Both the position numbers and the translations under genes were made by a program. Of a DNA stretch of 64,000 nt, positions 1 to 8,950 are shown piece by piece (position 1 is the first letter of the stretch; every line of letters begins with the position of its first letter). Source of the stretch: Phaeobacter cretensis (GTDB lineage Bacteria > Pseudomonadota > Alphaproteobacteria > Rhodobacterales > Rhodobacteraceae); the NCBI RefSeq assembly GCF_047372505.1, contig NZ_JBKBEU010000001.1, forward strand, positions 2,046,001 through 2,110,000, in the 5' to 3' direction. The notes below the pieces were generated by a model. That model did not search any database. It worked only from the letters and a program-made list of their open reading frames with translations, and was not told the origin of the DNA.

Positions 1-270
1 GGCTTGTTTGACCTGATCCCGATCCATCCCGATATCCAGATCGATAGTCTTCGCTGCCTCGAACAGGCGGTCAAGATGCTCGTCAATAAAGGCCCAGGTA
101 CCATTGTAGAGCCTCAGCCCCTCCCAAACACCATCACCCAGCATAAACCCGCTGTCATAAACGCTGACAACGGCCCTTTCCTTGGGGACAATTTCGCCAT
201 TCAGATAGATCAGGATCGCTTCGTTGCGCTGATCCTCTTCCGCTTGGTGAGTGCTCAAATTTTCAGTCAT
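1..270 (-). CDS. Class IV aminotransferase, N-terminal part (gene runs off the left edge)
   Basis: The first 90 codons of a gene read leftwards. The ATG at 268-270 is preceded on its strand by a strong GGAGGAG ribosome site. The readable protein contains the fold-type IV N-terminal pattern YLNGEIVPKERAVVSVYD followed by GFMLGDGVWEGLRLYNG, which is typical of branched-chain or D-amino acid aminotransferases and aminodeoxychorismate lyases (PLP enzymes). The catalytic lysine and the substrate-defining residues lie beyond the window, so the substrate cannot be assigned. The gene is divergent from msrA; the gap 271-414 holds no other gene that I can see. Confidence 0.85.
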   Translation of the reverse strand, partial: MTENLSTHQAEEDQRNEAILIYLNGEIVPKERAVVSVYDSGFMLGDGVWEGLRLYNGTWAFIDEHLDRLFEAAKTIDLDIGMDRDQVKQA

Positions 271-414
271 CTGCTCCTCCTGCAGGGCGCAAGCTAGAAG
301 GACAGGATCCTATTTCCAAGCGGTAACTTACCGTCACCAAGCTGTGACAAACCATGTCATGTGATTGAGCCTTGGATCACCACAGGTCACTGTAAGGTAA
401 AGATGGAGGCAATG

Positions 415-1080
415 ATGCGTTCGACCAATTCTGCAAGACCAATTGTCCTAACCCTATTCATGCTGCTGGCTGTGGCTTTGAAAGGGCACCAGGCCCATGC
501 CCAGAATATCGAAACACTCACGGTTGCGGGGGGGTGTTTTTGGTGCGTGGAAAGTGACTTTGAAAGCGTACCAGGCGTGATTTCCGCGATTTCTGGCTAC
601 ACCGGTGGCAGCACCAAATCGCCAAGCTACAAACAGGTTACTGCAGGCGGTACCGGCCACTACGAAGCTGTTCAAATTCATTTTGACCCGGCCAAAGTGA
701 CACGTGAAGATCTATTGGCTAAGTTCCTTCGCTCGGTAGATCCGACAGACGCGGGCGGCCAGTTCTGCGATCGTGGCGATAGCTATCGCTCGGCAATTTT
801 TGTATCCGGCACGAATGAGAAGTCCTCAGCTCAAGCAATCAAGGCAAAGGCCCAAGCCGATCTTGGCCAAAAAATCGTGACACCAATTTTGTCCTCCACG
901 GCATTCTATCCGGCAGAGGCCTATCATCAGGACTATTACAAAGGCCGCAAACTCGTCATCACCCGCTTTGGGCCCAAGCGCCAGTCAGAGGCTTACAAAC
1001 GCTATCGTAAGGCCTGTGGTCGAGATGCACGAGTGCTGCAGCTTTGGGGAGATGCAGCTCCATTTGCCAAGATTCACTAG
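415..1080 (+). CDS. msrA: Peptide methionine sulfoxide reductase MsrA, probably exported
   Basis: Reduces the S-epimer of methionine sulfoxide in oxidised proteins. The family motif GCFWC places the catalytic cysteine near residue 41 of 221; further cysteines occur in GGQFCDRG and near the C terminus (KACGRD), so a resolving cysteine is available. The N terminus has a basic start, a hydrophobic stretch (VLTLFMLLAVAL) and an AHA-Q cleavage-like site near residue 29, suggesting export to the periplasm instead of the usual cytosolic location. I chose the ATG at 415 because GGAGG lies 5 nt upstream; ATGs at 403 and 412 are in frame alternatives. It is convergent with the sugar kinase gene. Confidence 0.93.
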   Translation: MRSTNSARPIVLTLFMLLAVALKGHQAHAQNIETLTVAGGCFWCVESDFESVPGVISAISGYTGGSTKSPSYKQVTAGGTGHYEAVQIHFDPAKVTREDLLAKFLRSVDPTDAGGQFCDRGDSYRSAIFVSGTNEKSSAQAIKAKAQADLGQKIVTPILSSTAFYPAEAYHQDYYKGRKLVITRFGPKRQSEAYKRYRKACGRDARVLQLWGDAAPFAKIH

Positions 1081-1101
1081 GCCGATCGCTGGTAAAACAG
1101 G

Positions 1102-1131
1102 AAAAAGGCGCGCAATTTATTGCGCCTTTTT
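1102..1131. terminator. Bidirectional terminator between msrA and the PfkB kinase
   Basis: A run of five A, then GGCGC, a loop of about 10 nt and GCGCC followed by five T. Because the A-run and T-run flank the stem it can end transcription from both convergent genes. Confidence 0.75.
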
Positions 1132-1154
1132 CGTCGTCTGTGGCGATCAAGAAT

Positions 1155-2027
1155 TCAGAACTTGGCGTTCTGAACGTCTTTCAGGTCTGGGATCACATCA
1201 GCGGTACCCTTGCGCGTCACCATCAGTGCAGCAGCACGATTGGCCTGGGCCAAGGCCTGCGCCATGGGCAATCCACGATCCAGCCCCGACAGAACATATC
1301 CGGTGAACGTATCGCCGGCACCCGTGGTATCAACCGGGTCAACAGAATAGGCTGCCACATCATGTGTGGTACCGGCCGCACAATCATAATGCCGAGCCCC
1401 CTTGGCGCCGAGGGTAACAATCACATCCCGCACGCCCAGCGCCTCAGGCGTCTTACCGGTAGCGTCGCGTAACTGATCAGCTTCAACCTCATTCAGGAAC
1501 AGATAGTCGAGATAAGGCAGCACCGACTGTACCGCATCCGCATCAAAGGGCGCCGCGGCATAGGTGACTTTCAGCCCCAGATCTCGGCCCATCCGTGCCG
1601 CCTCTGCCTGCATGTTGGTCTCATTCTGCGTTACCAGAATGTCGCCAGCACTAGCCGCTGACAGCGCCGCCCCAACCTGATCTGCTGTAATTTCACGGTT
1701 TGCACCCGGAAACAGAATAATCTGGTTCTCACCCGTTGGATCCACAGCGATGATCGCGTGTCCGGTCGGCACGTCAATCTGCGCAATATGGCGTGTATCC
1801 ACGCCATATTCCAACAGCCGCGTCACAGCCCAAGTCCCCTCGGGTCCTACAGCGCCGAGGTGACAGACATGACTGCCCGCACGCGCTGCAGCGACAGACA
1901 TGTTCGCACCCTTTCCGCCCAGATACTGCTCCAGCCCTTCAGCTGCGAGGGTTTCCCCCGCGACCGGCATATGGGGCAGCGCATAGATCATGTCGGCGTT
2001 AATTGAGCCTAGGTTCCAAATCGCCAT
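1155..2027 (-). CDS. Ribokinase-like PfkB sugar kinase
   Basis: A 290-residue PfkB family carbohydrate kinase, most like ribokinase (ATP + D-ribose to ribose 5-phosphate). The substrate-binding motif GGKGAN is at residues 37-42, and the ATP/anion-hole motif DTTGAGDTF starts at about 233, with the catalytic base Asp near 239. Length is close to the usual 300. It follows the malic enzyme gene by 4 nt on the same strand, so the two are probably cotranscribed. No ribose transporter is nearby, so the sugar specificity is inference; other PfkB substrates such as nucleosides remain possible. Confidence 0.82.
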   Translation of the reverse strand: MAIWNLGSINADMIYALPHMPVAGETLAAEGLEQYLGGKGANMSVAAARAGSHVCHLGAVGPEGTWAVTRLLEYGVDTRHIAQIDVPTGHAIIAVDPTGENQIILFPGANREITADQVGAALSAASAGDILVTQNETNMQAEAARMGRDLGLKVTYAAAPFDADAVQSVLPYLDYLFLNEVEADQLRDATGKTPEALGVRDVIVTLGAKGARHYDCAAGTTHDVAAYSVDPVDTTGAGDTFTGYVLSGLDRGLPMAQALAQANRAAALMVTRKGTADVIPDLKDVQNAKF

Positions 2028-2031
2028 GGGC

Positions 2032-4287
2032 TCACCCGATATTACAGGCAGCCAGAACCGCCATGTTCAGAATGTCATTGGCTGTAGATGTGGTGGAGCA
2101 AATCTGGATCGGCTTATCGACCCCGGAAAGGATCGGGCCAACAACGGTGGCGCCACCCATTTCTTGCATCAGCTTTACCGAGATTGAGGCAGAGTGTCGC
2201 GCCGGAACAACAAGGATATTGGCTGGCCCAGTCAGTCGTTGAAATGGATACGCCTCCTGCGCTTTGGCGTTCAACGCCACATCAACGGTCATCTCTCCTT
2301 CATACTCAAAATCAACACCACGTTGATCCAGCACAGCCGGAGCCAAATGCATCTTTTCAGCACGTTCCGACACCGGATAGCCAAAGGTTGAGAAGCTAAC
2401 AAAAGCGACCCTGGGCTCCAGCCCCATATGACGCGCAACACCTGCAGCGTGTTGGGCAATGTTCGCCAAATCGTTTTCGTCAGGCCATTCGTGCACCAGC
2501 GTATCACCGATCAAGACAATGCGACCCTTGTGCAACAAGGCTGTCACGCCGGCCGACCCGTTTGTCGCATCAGCATCAAATACATGGTTGATCTGATCCA
2601 GAACATGCGCCGATTTCCGCGTAGCACCTGTGACCAGGCCATCCCCGTGACCATGCGCCAACATCAGCGCAGAGAATACATGGCGGTCGCGCCCAACCAA
2701 ACGATGCACATCTTTGCGGTCAAAGCCTTTGCGGTTAAGACGCTCGTACAGAAAGTTCTTGTAGGGTTCAAAATGCTGGGTATTGGCGGCGTTTACGATT
2801 TCCAGCTCGCGCACCGCATCACCCAAACCTGCGGTTTCCAGCTTACTTCGCACATCTTCGGTACGGCCGACAACCAAGGCTTTGCCAAACCCAGAACGCT
2901 GATACATTACAGCAGCGCGCAACACACGAGGATCGTCTCCCTCGGCAAAGATCATCCGTGATTGTGCAGCACGGGCACGGGCATTCAACCCGCGTAAGAT
3001 CGACTGTGTCGGGTCCATACGTCCGCGCAGACCATGTTCATAAGCATCCACGTCAATAATCGGACGACGAGCAGCCCCGGTATCCATGCCAGCCTTTGCA
3101 ACCGCAGGCGGAATACGATGGATCAGGCGCGGATCAAATGGTGTCGGGATTATATAGTCGCGTCCAAAAGACAGCGATTTACCGTAGGCCAAGGCCACTT
3201 CATCCGGCACATCTTCACGCGCCAAGGCCGCCAAAGCATGTGCGCAGGCGATCTTCATCTCGTCATTGATTGCACGAGCATGGATATCCAGCGCACCGCG
3301 GAACAGATAGGGGAACCCAAGCACGTTGTTGACTTGGTTAGGATAGTCGGACCGACCCGTGGCGACGATGGCGTCCACCCGGACTTCATGCGCCTCTTCC
3401 GGAGTGATTTCAGGATCCGGGTTTGCCATAGCAAAGATAACTGGATTGTCTGCCATCGCAGCAACCATCTGCTGGGTCACAGCCCCCTTAACCGACACCC
3501 CAAGAAAGACGTCTGCCCCCTGCATTGCGTCTTCAAGCGTGCGAAGCTCCGTTTTGATAGCATGGGCAGATTTCCACTGGTTCATACCCTCAGTACGACC
3601 CTGAAAGATCACGCCCTTGGTATCGCAAACGATGCAGTTGTCGTGACGTGCACCCATCGCTTTGAGAAGTTCAATACAAGCGATGCCAGCAGCCCCTGCC
3701 CCGTTCAGGACAATCTTCACTTCCTCAATCTTTTTGCCGGAGATATGCAGCGCATTGATGAGACCCGCCGCACAAATCACAGCCGTCCCGTGCTGGTCAT
3801 CATGGAAGACTGGAATATCCATCTCTTCCTTGAGCCGTTGTTCAATGATGAAACACTCGGGCGCTTTGATATCTTCGAGGTTGATCCCACCAAAGGTCGG
3901 CCCCATCAGGCGTACCGCTTTGATGAATTCATCCGGGTCCTCGGTATCTAGTTCTATGTCGATGGAGTTGACATCGGCGAAGCGTTTGAACAGGACGGAT
4001 TTACCCTCCATCACCGGTTTTGATCCCAATGCCCCAAGGTTACCAAGCCCCAGAACCGCGGTTCCGTTGGAAATCACCGCAACCAAATTGCCCTTGTTTG
4101 TATAGTCATAGGCCGTTTCCGGGTTCTTCGCGATCGCCTCACAGGGCACCGCAACACCGGGCGAATAGGCCAGCGACAGATCGCGCTGTGTGGTCATCGG
4201 AACCGTTGCGTTGATCTCCCATTTGCCTGGGGTTGGTTCCAGATGGAAGGCAAGCGCCTCTTCGTCGGTAATCTTCGCTTTGGGCAT
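2032..4287 (-). CDS. maeB: NADP-dependent malic enzyme with phosphotransacetylase-like C-terminal domain
   Basis: Oxidative decarboxylation of malate to pyruvate, giving NADPH and linking the TCA cycle to gluconeogenesis and lipid synthesis. The protein is about 751 residues: a malic enzyme half (roughly 1-430, with the metal-binding stretch FHDDQHGTA and an NAD-binding GAGAAG motif) and a second half (about 430-751) resembling phosphate acetyltransferase, as in MaeB-type multimodular enzymes, where that part is considered regulatory rather than catalytic. I start at the ATG at 4287 (MPKAKITDEEALAFH), which matches the family N terminus; an upstream in-frame start at 4347 would add 20 residues with no family similarity. 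It is divergent from mutS. Confidence 0.92.
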   Translation of the reverse strand: MPKAKITDEEALAFHLEPTPGKWEINATVPMTTQRDLSLAYSPGVAVPCEAIAKNPETAYDYTNKGNLVAVISNGTAVLGLGNLGALGSKPVMEGKSVLFKRFADVNSIDIELDTEDPDEFIKAVRLMGPTFGGINLEDIKAPECFIIEQRLKEEMDIPVFHDDQHGTAVICAAGLINALHISGKKIEEVKIVLNGAGAAGIACIELLKAMGARHDNCIVCDTKGVIFQGRTEGMNQWKSAHAIKTELRTLEDAMQGADVFLGVSVKGAVTQQMVAAMADNPVIFAMANPDPEITPEEAHEVRVDAIVATGRSDYPNQVNNVLGFPYLFRGALDIHARAINDEMKIACAHALAALAREDVPDEVALAYGKSLSFGRDYIIPTPFDPRLIHRIPPAVAKAGMDTGAARRPIIDVDAYEHGLRGRMDPTQSILRGLNARARAAQSRMIFAEGDDPRVLRAAVMYQRSGFGKALVVGRTEDVRSKLETAGLGDAVRELEIVNAANTQHFEPYKNFLYERLNRKGFDRKDVHRLVGRDRHVFSALMLAHGHGDGLVTGATRKSAHVLDQINHVFDADATNGSAGVTALLHKGRIVLIGDTLVHEWPDENDLANIAQHAAGVARHMGLEPRVAFVSFSTFGYPVSERAEKMHLAPAVLDQRGVDFEYEGEMTVDVALNAKAQEAYPFQRLTGPANILVVPARHSASISVKLMQEMGGATVVGPILSGVDKPIQICSTTSTANDILNMAVLAACNIG

Positions 4288-4431
4288 TGGCTTTAGGTGT
4301 CCTCTCACTATCTCAAGCGTCATAGCCCAGAGTGCGCCTCTTCTCAACGAAGTTACGTTTTCACCTTTCGTCGCAGTCGCCTGATTTGTAAGGTCGCGCC
4401 AACGAAATCCCCCATTTTATGGAGCTGCACT

Positions 4432-7065
4432 TTGTCCACAGTCACGCCGATGATGGCCCAATACCTCGACATCAAGGCGCAGTACCCGGATGCTCTCCTA
4501 TTCTATCGCATGGGCGATTTTTACGAGATGTTCTTTGAAGATGCGGTCAACGCAGCCGAAGCGTTGGACATCGCACTGACCAAACGGGGCAAACACGACG
4601 GCAACGACATCCCCATGTGTGGCGTACCTGTCCATGCCGCCGAAGGCTATCTGCTAACCCTGATCCGCAAGGGATTTCGCGTCGCAGTCGGAGAGCAGCT
4701 GGAGAGCCCTGCCGAGGCAAAAAAACGCGGCTCTAAATCTGTGGTGAAACGCGATGTTGTTCGGTTGGTCACACCTGGCACCATCACAGAAGATTCTCTA
4801 CTAGAAGCTCGGCGCCATAATTTCCTGACCGCCTATTGCGAGCTGCGCGATCAGGCAGCCTTGGCGTGGGTCGATATCTCAACCGGTGCGTTTCACGTTA
4901 TGCCTGTCGTAAGGGTTCGTGTCTCACCTGAACTTGCGCGCCTAGCCCCATCCGAGCTGATCGTGCCCGACGGCCCAAGTCTGGATCACTTGCGCCCCAT
5001 TGCTGACGATCACCAGATACCTTTGACACCTTTGGCGAAATCCAGCTTTGACAGCACAGCCGCTGAGAAACGCATTTGCAATCTGTTCAAGGTTTCGACG
5101 CTGGAGGCATACGGAAATTTCACCCGCGCTGAGGTTTCAGCCATGGGAGCAGTGATCGACTACCTCGACATTACACAAAAGGGCAAACTGCCCCTGCTTC
5201 AACCACCGGTCCAAGAGGCCGAAGACAGGGTCGTACAAATCGATGCCGCCACCCGGCGTAGTCTGGAGATCACACGCTCACTCTCAGGAGGACGCGCAGG
5301 GTCACTGCTAGCGGTGATTGATCGAACGGTAACTCCCGCTGGCGGTCGGCTGCTAGAACAACGGCTTTCAAGTCCTTCTCGCAATCTCGATGTAATCCGG
5401 TCACGACTTGCTGCGCTAGACTTTAGCGTCGAACAAGCACCACTTGTCCAGTCTATGCGTGCCGCATTGCGAAAAACGCCCGATCTTGACCGCGCGCTCT
5501 CCCGTCTTGCCTTGGATCGCGGTGGTCCTCGCGATCTGGCTGCGGTGCGTAATACCTTGATCCAGGCCGAAGCTATTTCTGAACTCTGCCAGGGCATAGA
5601 ACTGCCAGAACTCTTAGCGACTGCAATATCGACCCTGACCGGATTTGAGGAATTGCTACCCTTGCTGGATGCGGCCTTAATTGCAGAGCCGCCGCTCATG
5701 ACACGTGACGGCGGCTTCATCGCAGAAGGTTACTATCAAGAATTGGACGAAGCTCGTGTTCTGCGAGACGAAGGCCGTTCCGTTATCGCCGGCTTTCAAA
5801 AGAAATATGCCGACCATACAGGCATCACCTCCTTGAAGATCAAGCATAACAATGTGCTGGGATACTTCATCGAAACCACCGCGACCCATGCTGAAAAGAT
5901 GCTGTCGTCGCCTCTCTCCGACAGCTATATCCATCGCCAAACAACCGCCAACCAAGTGCGTTTTACCACCATAGAACTCAGCGAAATCGAAACGCGGATT
6001 CTAAACGCCAGAAACCTGGCTCTCGAAATCGAAAAGCGGCTCTATTCAAAGCTTTCAGAGGCTGCATTAGGCAATGCTGCACGGCTGAATTCGGCAGCTC
6101 GCGGTCTCGCTGAGTTGGATTTGGTCACGGCGTTGGCCGACCTTGCTCAAGGGGAAAACTGGTCTTGTCCAACCGTCGATAATTCGCGTGCCTTTGATAT
6201 CGTCGGTGGTCGACATCCAGTTGTGGAACAAGCGCTGCGCCAGCAGGGTGGCAGCGGTTTCGTTGCAAATGACTGTGAATTATCCGCTGACAATGGCGCT
6301 GCGATCTGGCTGCTCACTGGTCCCAATATGGCAGGTAAGTCGACCTTCCTACGTCAGAATGCATTGATCACAGTTCTGGCCCAGATGGGCAGCTATGTGC
6401 CCGCGGATAGGGCCCATATTGGGCTGATTAGTCAGCTCTTCAGTCGGGTTGGCGCCTCCGATGATCTGGCACGCGGTCGCTCAACCTTCATGGTAGAAAT
6501 GGTTGAAACAGCAGCGATCCTCAATCAGGCTGACAATCGCGCGCTTGTTATTCTGGATGAGATAGGCCGCGGAACCGCCACATACGACGGTCTATCCATT
6601 GCCTGGGCCACATTGGAACACCTGCATGAGGTCAATCAATCCCGAGCACTCTTTGCCACGCACTACCACGAGCTGACACAGCTCGCTGGCAAGCTCACTG
6701 GCGTCGACAACGCGACTGTTTCGGTAAAGGAATGGGAGGGCGAAGTGATCTTCCTGCATGAGGTAAAAAAAGGCGCGGCCGATCGTTCTTACGGTGTACA
6801 GGTAGCGCAGTTGGCAGGCCTGCCCAGCTCTGTTGTCACACGTGCTCGCGATGTCCTCAATATGCTGGAAGAAGGCAGCCGAAGCGGTGCCGGTAAAATC
6901 CAGATCGACGATTTACCGCTGTTTGCAGCGGCATCTCCAGCGCAGCCCAAAGCCGCTCAAGGTCCATCACCGGTCGAAGAGCTGCTAGGTGATATCCACC
7001 CCGATGATCTCTCGCCACGTGAAGCACTGGATGCCCTTTACCGTCTGAAGGAAGCATCAGGCTAA
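4432..7065 (+). CDS. mutS: DNA mismatch repair protein MutS (TTG start)
   Basis: Recognises base mismatches and small loops and starts methyl-independent repair with MutL. Of 877 residues, the mismatch-reading motif GDFYEMF lies near residue 30, the Walker A motif GPNMAGKS at about 630-637 and the Walker B/signature DEIGRGT near 710; the C-terminal tail carries PVEELLGDIHPDDLSPREAL, a dimer/tetramer region. I choose the TTG at 4432 because GGAG sits 7 nt before it and it yields the usual alphaproteobacterial start MSTVTPMMAQYL. An open frame extends further upstream to 4297 but that part would overlap the maeB leader and has no family similarity. Confidence 0.95.
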   Translation: MSTVTPMMAQYLDIKAQYPDALLFYRMGDFYEMFFEDAVNAAEALDIALTKRGKHDGNDIPMCGVPVHAAEGYLLTLIRKGFRVAVGEQLESPAEAKKRGSKSVVKRDVVRLVTPGTITEDSLLEARRHNFLTAYCELRDQAALAWVDISTGAFHVMPVVRVRVSPELARLAPSELIVPDGPSLDHLRPIADDHQIPLTPLAKSSFDSTAAEKRICNLFKVSTLEAYGNFTRAEVSAMGAVIDYLDITQKGKLPLLQPPVQEAEDRVVQIDAATRRSLEITRSLSGGRAGSLLAVIDRTVTPAGGRLLEQRLSSPSRNLDVIRSRLAALDFSVEQAPLVQSMRAALRKTPDLDRALSRLALDRGGPRDLAAVRNTLIQAEAISELCQGIELPELLATAISTLTGFEELLPLLDAALIAEPPLMTRDGGFIAEGYYQELDEARVLRDEGRSVIAGFQKKYADHTGITSLKIKHNNVLGYFIETTATHAEKMLSSPLSDSYIHRQTTANQVRFTTIELSEIETRILNARNLALEIEKRLYSKLSEAALGNAARLNSAARGLAELDLVTALADLAQGENWSCPTVDNSRAFDIVGGRHPVVEQALRQQGGSGFVANDCELSADNGAAIWLLTGPNMAGKSTFLRQNALITVLAQMGSYVPADRAHIGLISQLFSRVGASDDLARGRSTFMVEMVETAAILNQADNRALVILDEIGRGTATYDGLSIAWATLEHLHEVNQSRALFATHYHELTQLAGKLTGVDNATVSVKEWEGEVIFLHEVKKGAADRSYGVQVAQLAGLPSSVVTRARDVLNMLEEGSRSGAGKIQIDDLPLFAAASPAQPKAAQGPSPVEELLGDIHPDDLSPREALDALYRLKEASG

Positions 7066-7073
7066 AATAGAAA

Positions 7074-7110
7074 AGCGGCCAGCTTGAAAACTCAAGTTGG
7101 CCGCTCTTTA
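7074..7110. terminator. Strong bidirectional terminator between mutS and grpE
   Basis: A 14-nt arm (7074-7087, starting AGCGGCC) pairs with 7092-7105 (ending GGCCGCT) with one wobble and a 4-nt loop. It is T-rich on both sides, so it serves mutS from the left and grpE from the right. Confidence 0.85.
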
Positions 7111-7143
7111 TCTTTGCAAAATACCCGCTACGTGCGCGGTGGA

Positions 7144-7707
7144 TCAGCCTGCTGGTGTTGAAGACACACCAACTTGTGCCGGCCGCAGTAAACGATCGTG
7201 TAACATAAATCCTTCGGCCGAAACCTGTATGATATCACCGGCTTTGGTGCCAGGAACTGGCGCCTCAAACATGGCCTCATGCACCTGCGGATCAAACCGG
7301 TCGCCAACCTCAGGCGTAATCACTTCCATTCCGTGCTTTTCAAACACGCCAAGCAGCGCCCGCATTGTTAGCTCAACGCCCTCGATCAATGCAGCGGAAA
7401 CTTCGCGCTGTTCATCCGTCGCCGATTCAATTGCACGCTTCATATTGTCGTAAACCGGTAGCATATCGCGCGCCAGTTTCGATCCGCCGTATTGCTCCGC
7501 CTCACGGCGCGCCTTGTCGCCACGTTTGCGCGAATTCTCAGCGTCCGCGAGTGCGCGCATGAACCGGTCTTTCAGCTCATCGCGTTCGGCACGCAGGCTG
7601 TCAAGTTCCAGCTCAGCGTCATCATATTCTTCGGTTTGTGTGGACAGCTCTTCCGCCTCGGCTTCTGTGATGTCGTCCAAAAAATCGTCGTTCTTGGGCT
7701 CTGCCAT
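7144..7707 (-). CDS. grpE: Nucleotide exchange factor GrpE
   Basis: Co-chaperone that releases ADP from DnaK. 187 residues: an acidic N terminus, a long coiled-coil segment (about 35-85, rich in E, R, D and L) and a C-terminal beta domain containing RFDPQVHEAM and the segment ending VGVSSTPAG. It lies 9 nt downstream of hrcA in the same direction, the classical heat-shock pairing. dnaK and dnaJ are not in the window. Confidence 0.95.
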   Translation of the reverse strand: MAEPKNDDFLDDITEAEAEELSTQTEEYDDAELELDSLRAERDELKDRFMRALADAENSRKRGDKARREAEQYGGSKLARDMLPVYDNMKRAIESATDEQREVSAALIEGVELTMRALLGVFEKHGMEVITPEVGDRFDPQVHEAMFEAPVPGTKAGDIIQVSAEGFMLHDRLLRPAQVGVSSTPAG

Positions 7708-7716
7708 GTTTCACCT

Positions 7717-8796
7717 CTAAGTCCGGTCGGAAAGTAACTTTCCGACCAGTTGCGCCGTATAGTCCACGATAGGCACGATCCGGCCATAATTCAGGCGCGT
7801 CGGGCCAATTACACCCACCGCGCCTATGATCTTTCGATCCGCGTTCATATAGGGAGAGACGACCAAAGAGGAACCCGAAAGTGAAAAAAGTTTGTTCTCG
7901 GAACCAATAAAAATGCGCACACCTTCGCCATCTTCGGTCAGCTGCAGAAACTCTTCGATATCACGCTTGCGTTCCAGGTCATCAAACAGGTTTCGGATAA
8001 GGTCTAACTCTTCTGCAGCGCCCGCTTCTGACAAGAGATTCGCACGGCCGCGCACGATCAGTCGCGCCGAATCGCTGCCATCGTCTTCCCATGCAGCCAA
8101 GCCGCTCTCGATCATCTCCCGCGCCAATACGTCAATTTGCTGCTGACGGTCCTTGATCTGCTCCTGAATGACACCGCGCACGTCGCCCAATGTTCGCCCT
8201 TCGATCAGCGCATTCAGGAAATTGGCCGCCTCGCGCATCGAACTGGGGGTCTGACCAGGTGGCGGCGTGAACAGCCGGTTTTCAACGTGACCATCTGAAA
8301 ACACCAGAACCACCAGTGCACGATCATGCGCCAACGTCACAAACTCTATATGCCTGATCTCGGCCTCATGCTTTGGCGTCAATACAAGGGATGCCCCCTG
8401 TGTAACACCTGACAGGGCTGCGCCGACACGATCTAGCATCCCGGCCATGCCAGTGGTGGAATTCCCGCCAGCGGGTCCGCCCATCGTCTCATCAATCTTC
8501 TGGCGGTCCTGATTGCTTAGGTCGCCGACCTCCAGCAAACCATCGACAAACATGCGCAGTCCAATCTGTGTCGGAACGCGGCCAGCACTGGTGTGAGGAC
8601 TGTTCAGCAATCCAAGATACTCCAGATCCTGCATCACGTTACGGACAGTAGCGGCACTCACCTTTTCGTTCAGTGACCGTGTCAACGTTCGACTACCAAC
8701 AGGATCTCCGTTTTCCAGATAGGATTCCACAACCGCGCGGAATACATCCCGCGATCGGTCATTCATGTCCTCTAGAATATCGGTACTGCTGTTCAT
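7717..8796 (-). CDS. hrcA: Heat-inducible transcription repressor HrcA
   Basis: Represses heat-shock operons by binding CIRCE inverted repeats. The N-terminal winged helix includes DPVGSRTLTRSL and VSAATVRNVMQDLE; the long central/C-terminal part has the HrcA pattern NRIIGAVGVIGPTRLNYGRI-like residues near the end. The start is uncertain: the ATG at 8796 gives 359 residues and ten residues before MNDRSRDVF, as usual in the family, while the ATG at 8844 has an AGGA site but adds 16 residues. I see no CIRCE element upstream. A TTGACC-17-TTAATG promoter-like pair is at 8859-8887 on this strand. Cotranscribed with grpE. Confidence 0.92.
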   Translation of the reverse strand: MNSSTDILEDMNDRSRDVFRAVVESYLENGDPVGSRTLTRSLNEKVSAATVRNVMQDLEYLGLLNSPHTSAGRVPTQIGLRMFVDGLLEVGDLSNQDRQKIDETMGGPAGGNSTTGMAGMLDRVGAALSGVTQGASLVLTPKHEAEIRHIEFVTLAHDRALVVLVFSDGHVENRLFTPPPGQTPSSMREAANFLNALIEGRTLGDVRGVIQEQIKDRQQQIDVLAREMIESGLAAWEDDGSDSARLIVRGRANLLSEAGAAEELDLIRNLFDDLERKRDIEEFLQLTEDGEGVRIFIGSENKLFSLSGSSLVVSPYMNADRKIIGAVGVIGPTRLNYGRIVPIVDYTAQLVGKLLSDRT

Positions 8797-8858
8797 CGAG
8801 CTATATGTGTGGTCATTATCGGGGTTCCGCAAGCTTTCGGTCATATTCCTGCGTTTGT

Positions 8859-8887
8859 CATTAAAGAGCGCAACGCCAAAAGGTCAA
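8859..8887 (-). promoter_or_regulatory. Possible promoter of hrcA-grpE
   Basis: On the minus strand TTGACC (8882-8887) and TTAATG (8859-8864) are separated by 17 nt. The -35 is good and the -10 is poor. It would give a leader of about 55 nt if HrcA starts at 8796. Confidence 0.3.
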
Positions 8888-8950
8888 TCATGCTTGCATC
8901 GCCATCCCTGCGAACGCTATCCCAATTGGTAAGCAAACAAAGGATGACCC

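Noticed and set aside
4..297. 97-codon plus-strand frame at the left edge
   Set aside because: The opposite strand encodes a clear aminotransferase with a strong ribosome site.
3034..3951. 305-codon plus-strand open frame opposite maeB
   Set aside because: It is the reverse-frame shadow of a well-supported malic enzyme gene; the product is rich in Cys/His/Arg with no family pattern.
8797..8950. CIRCE element upstream of hrcA
   Set aside because: No TTAGCACTC-N9-GAGTGCTAA inverted repeat or close variant was visible.
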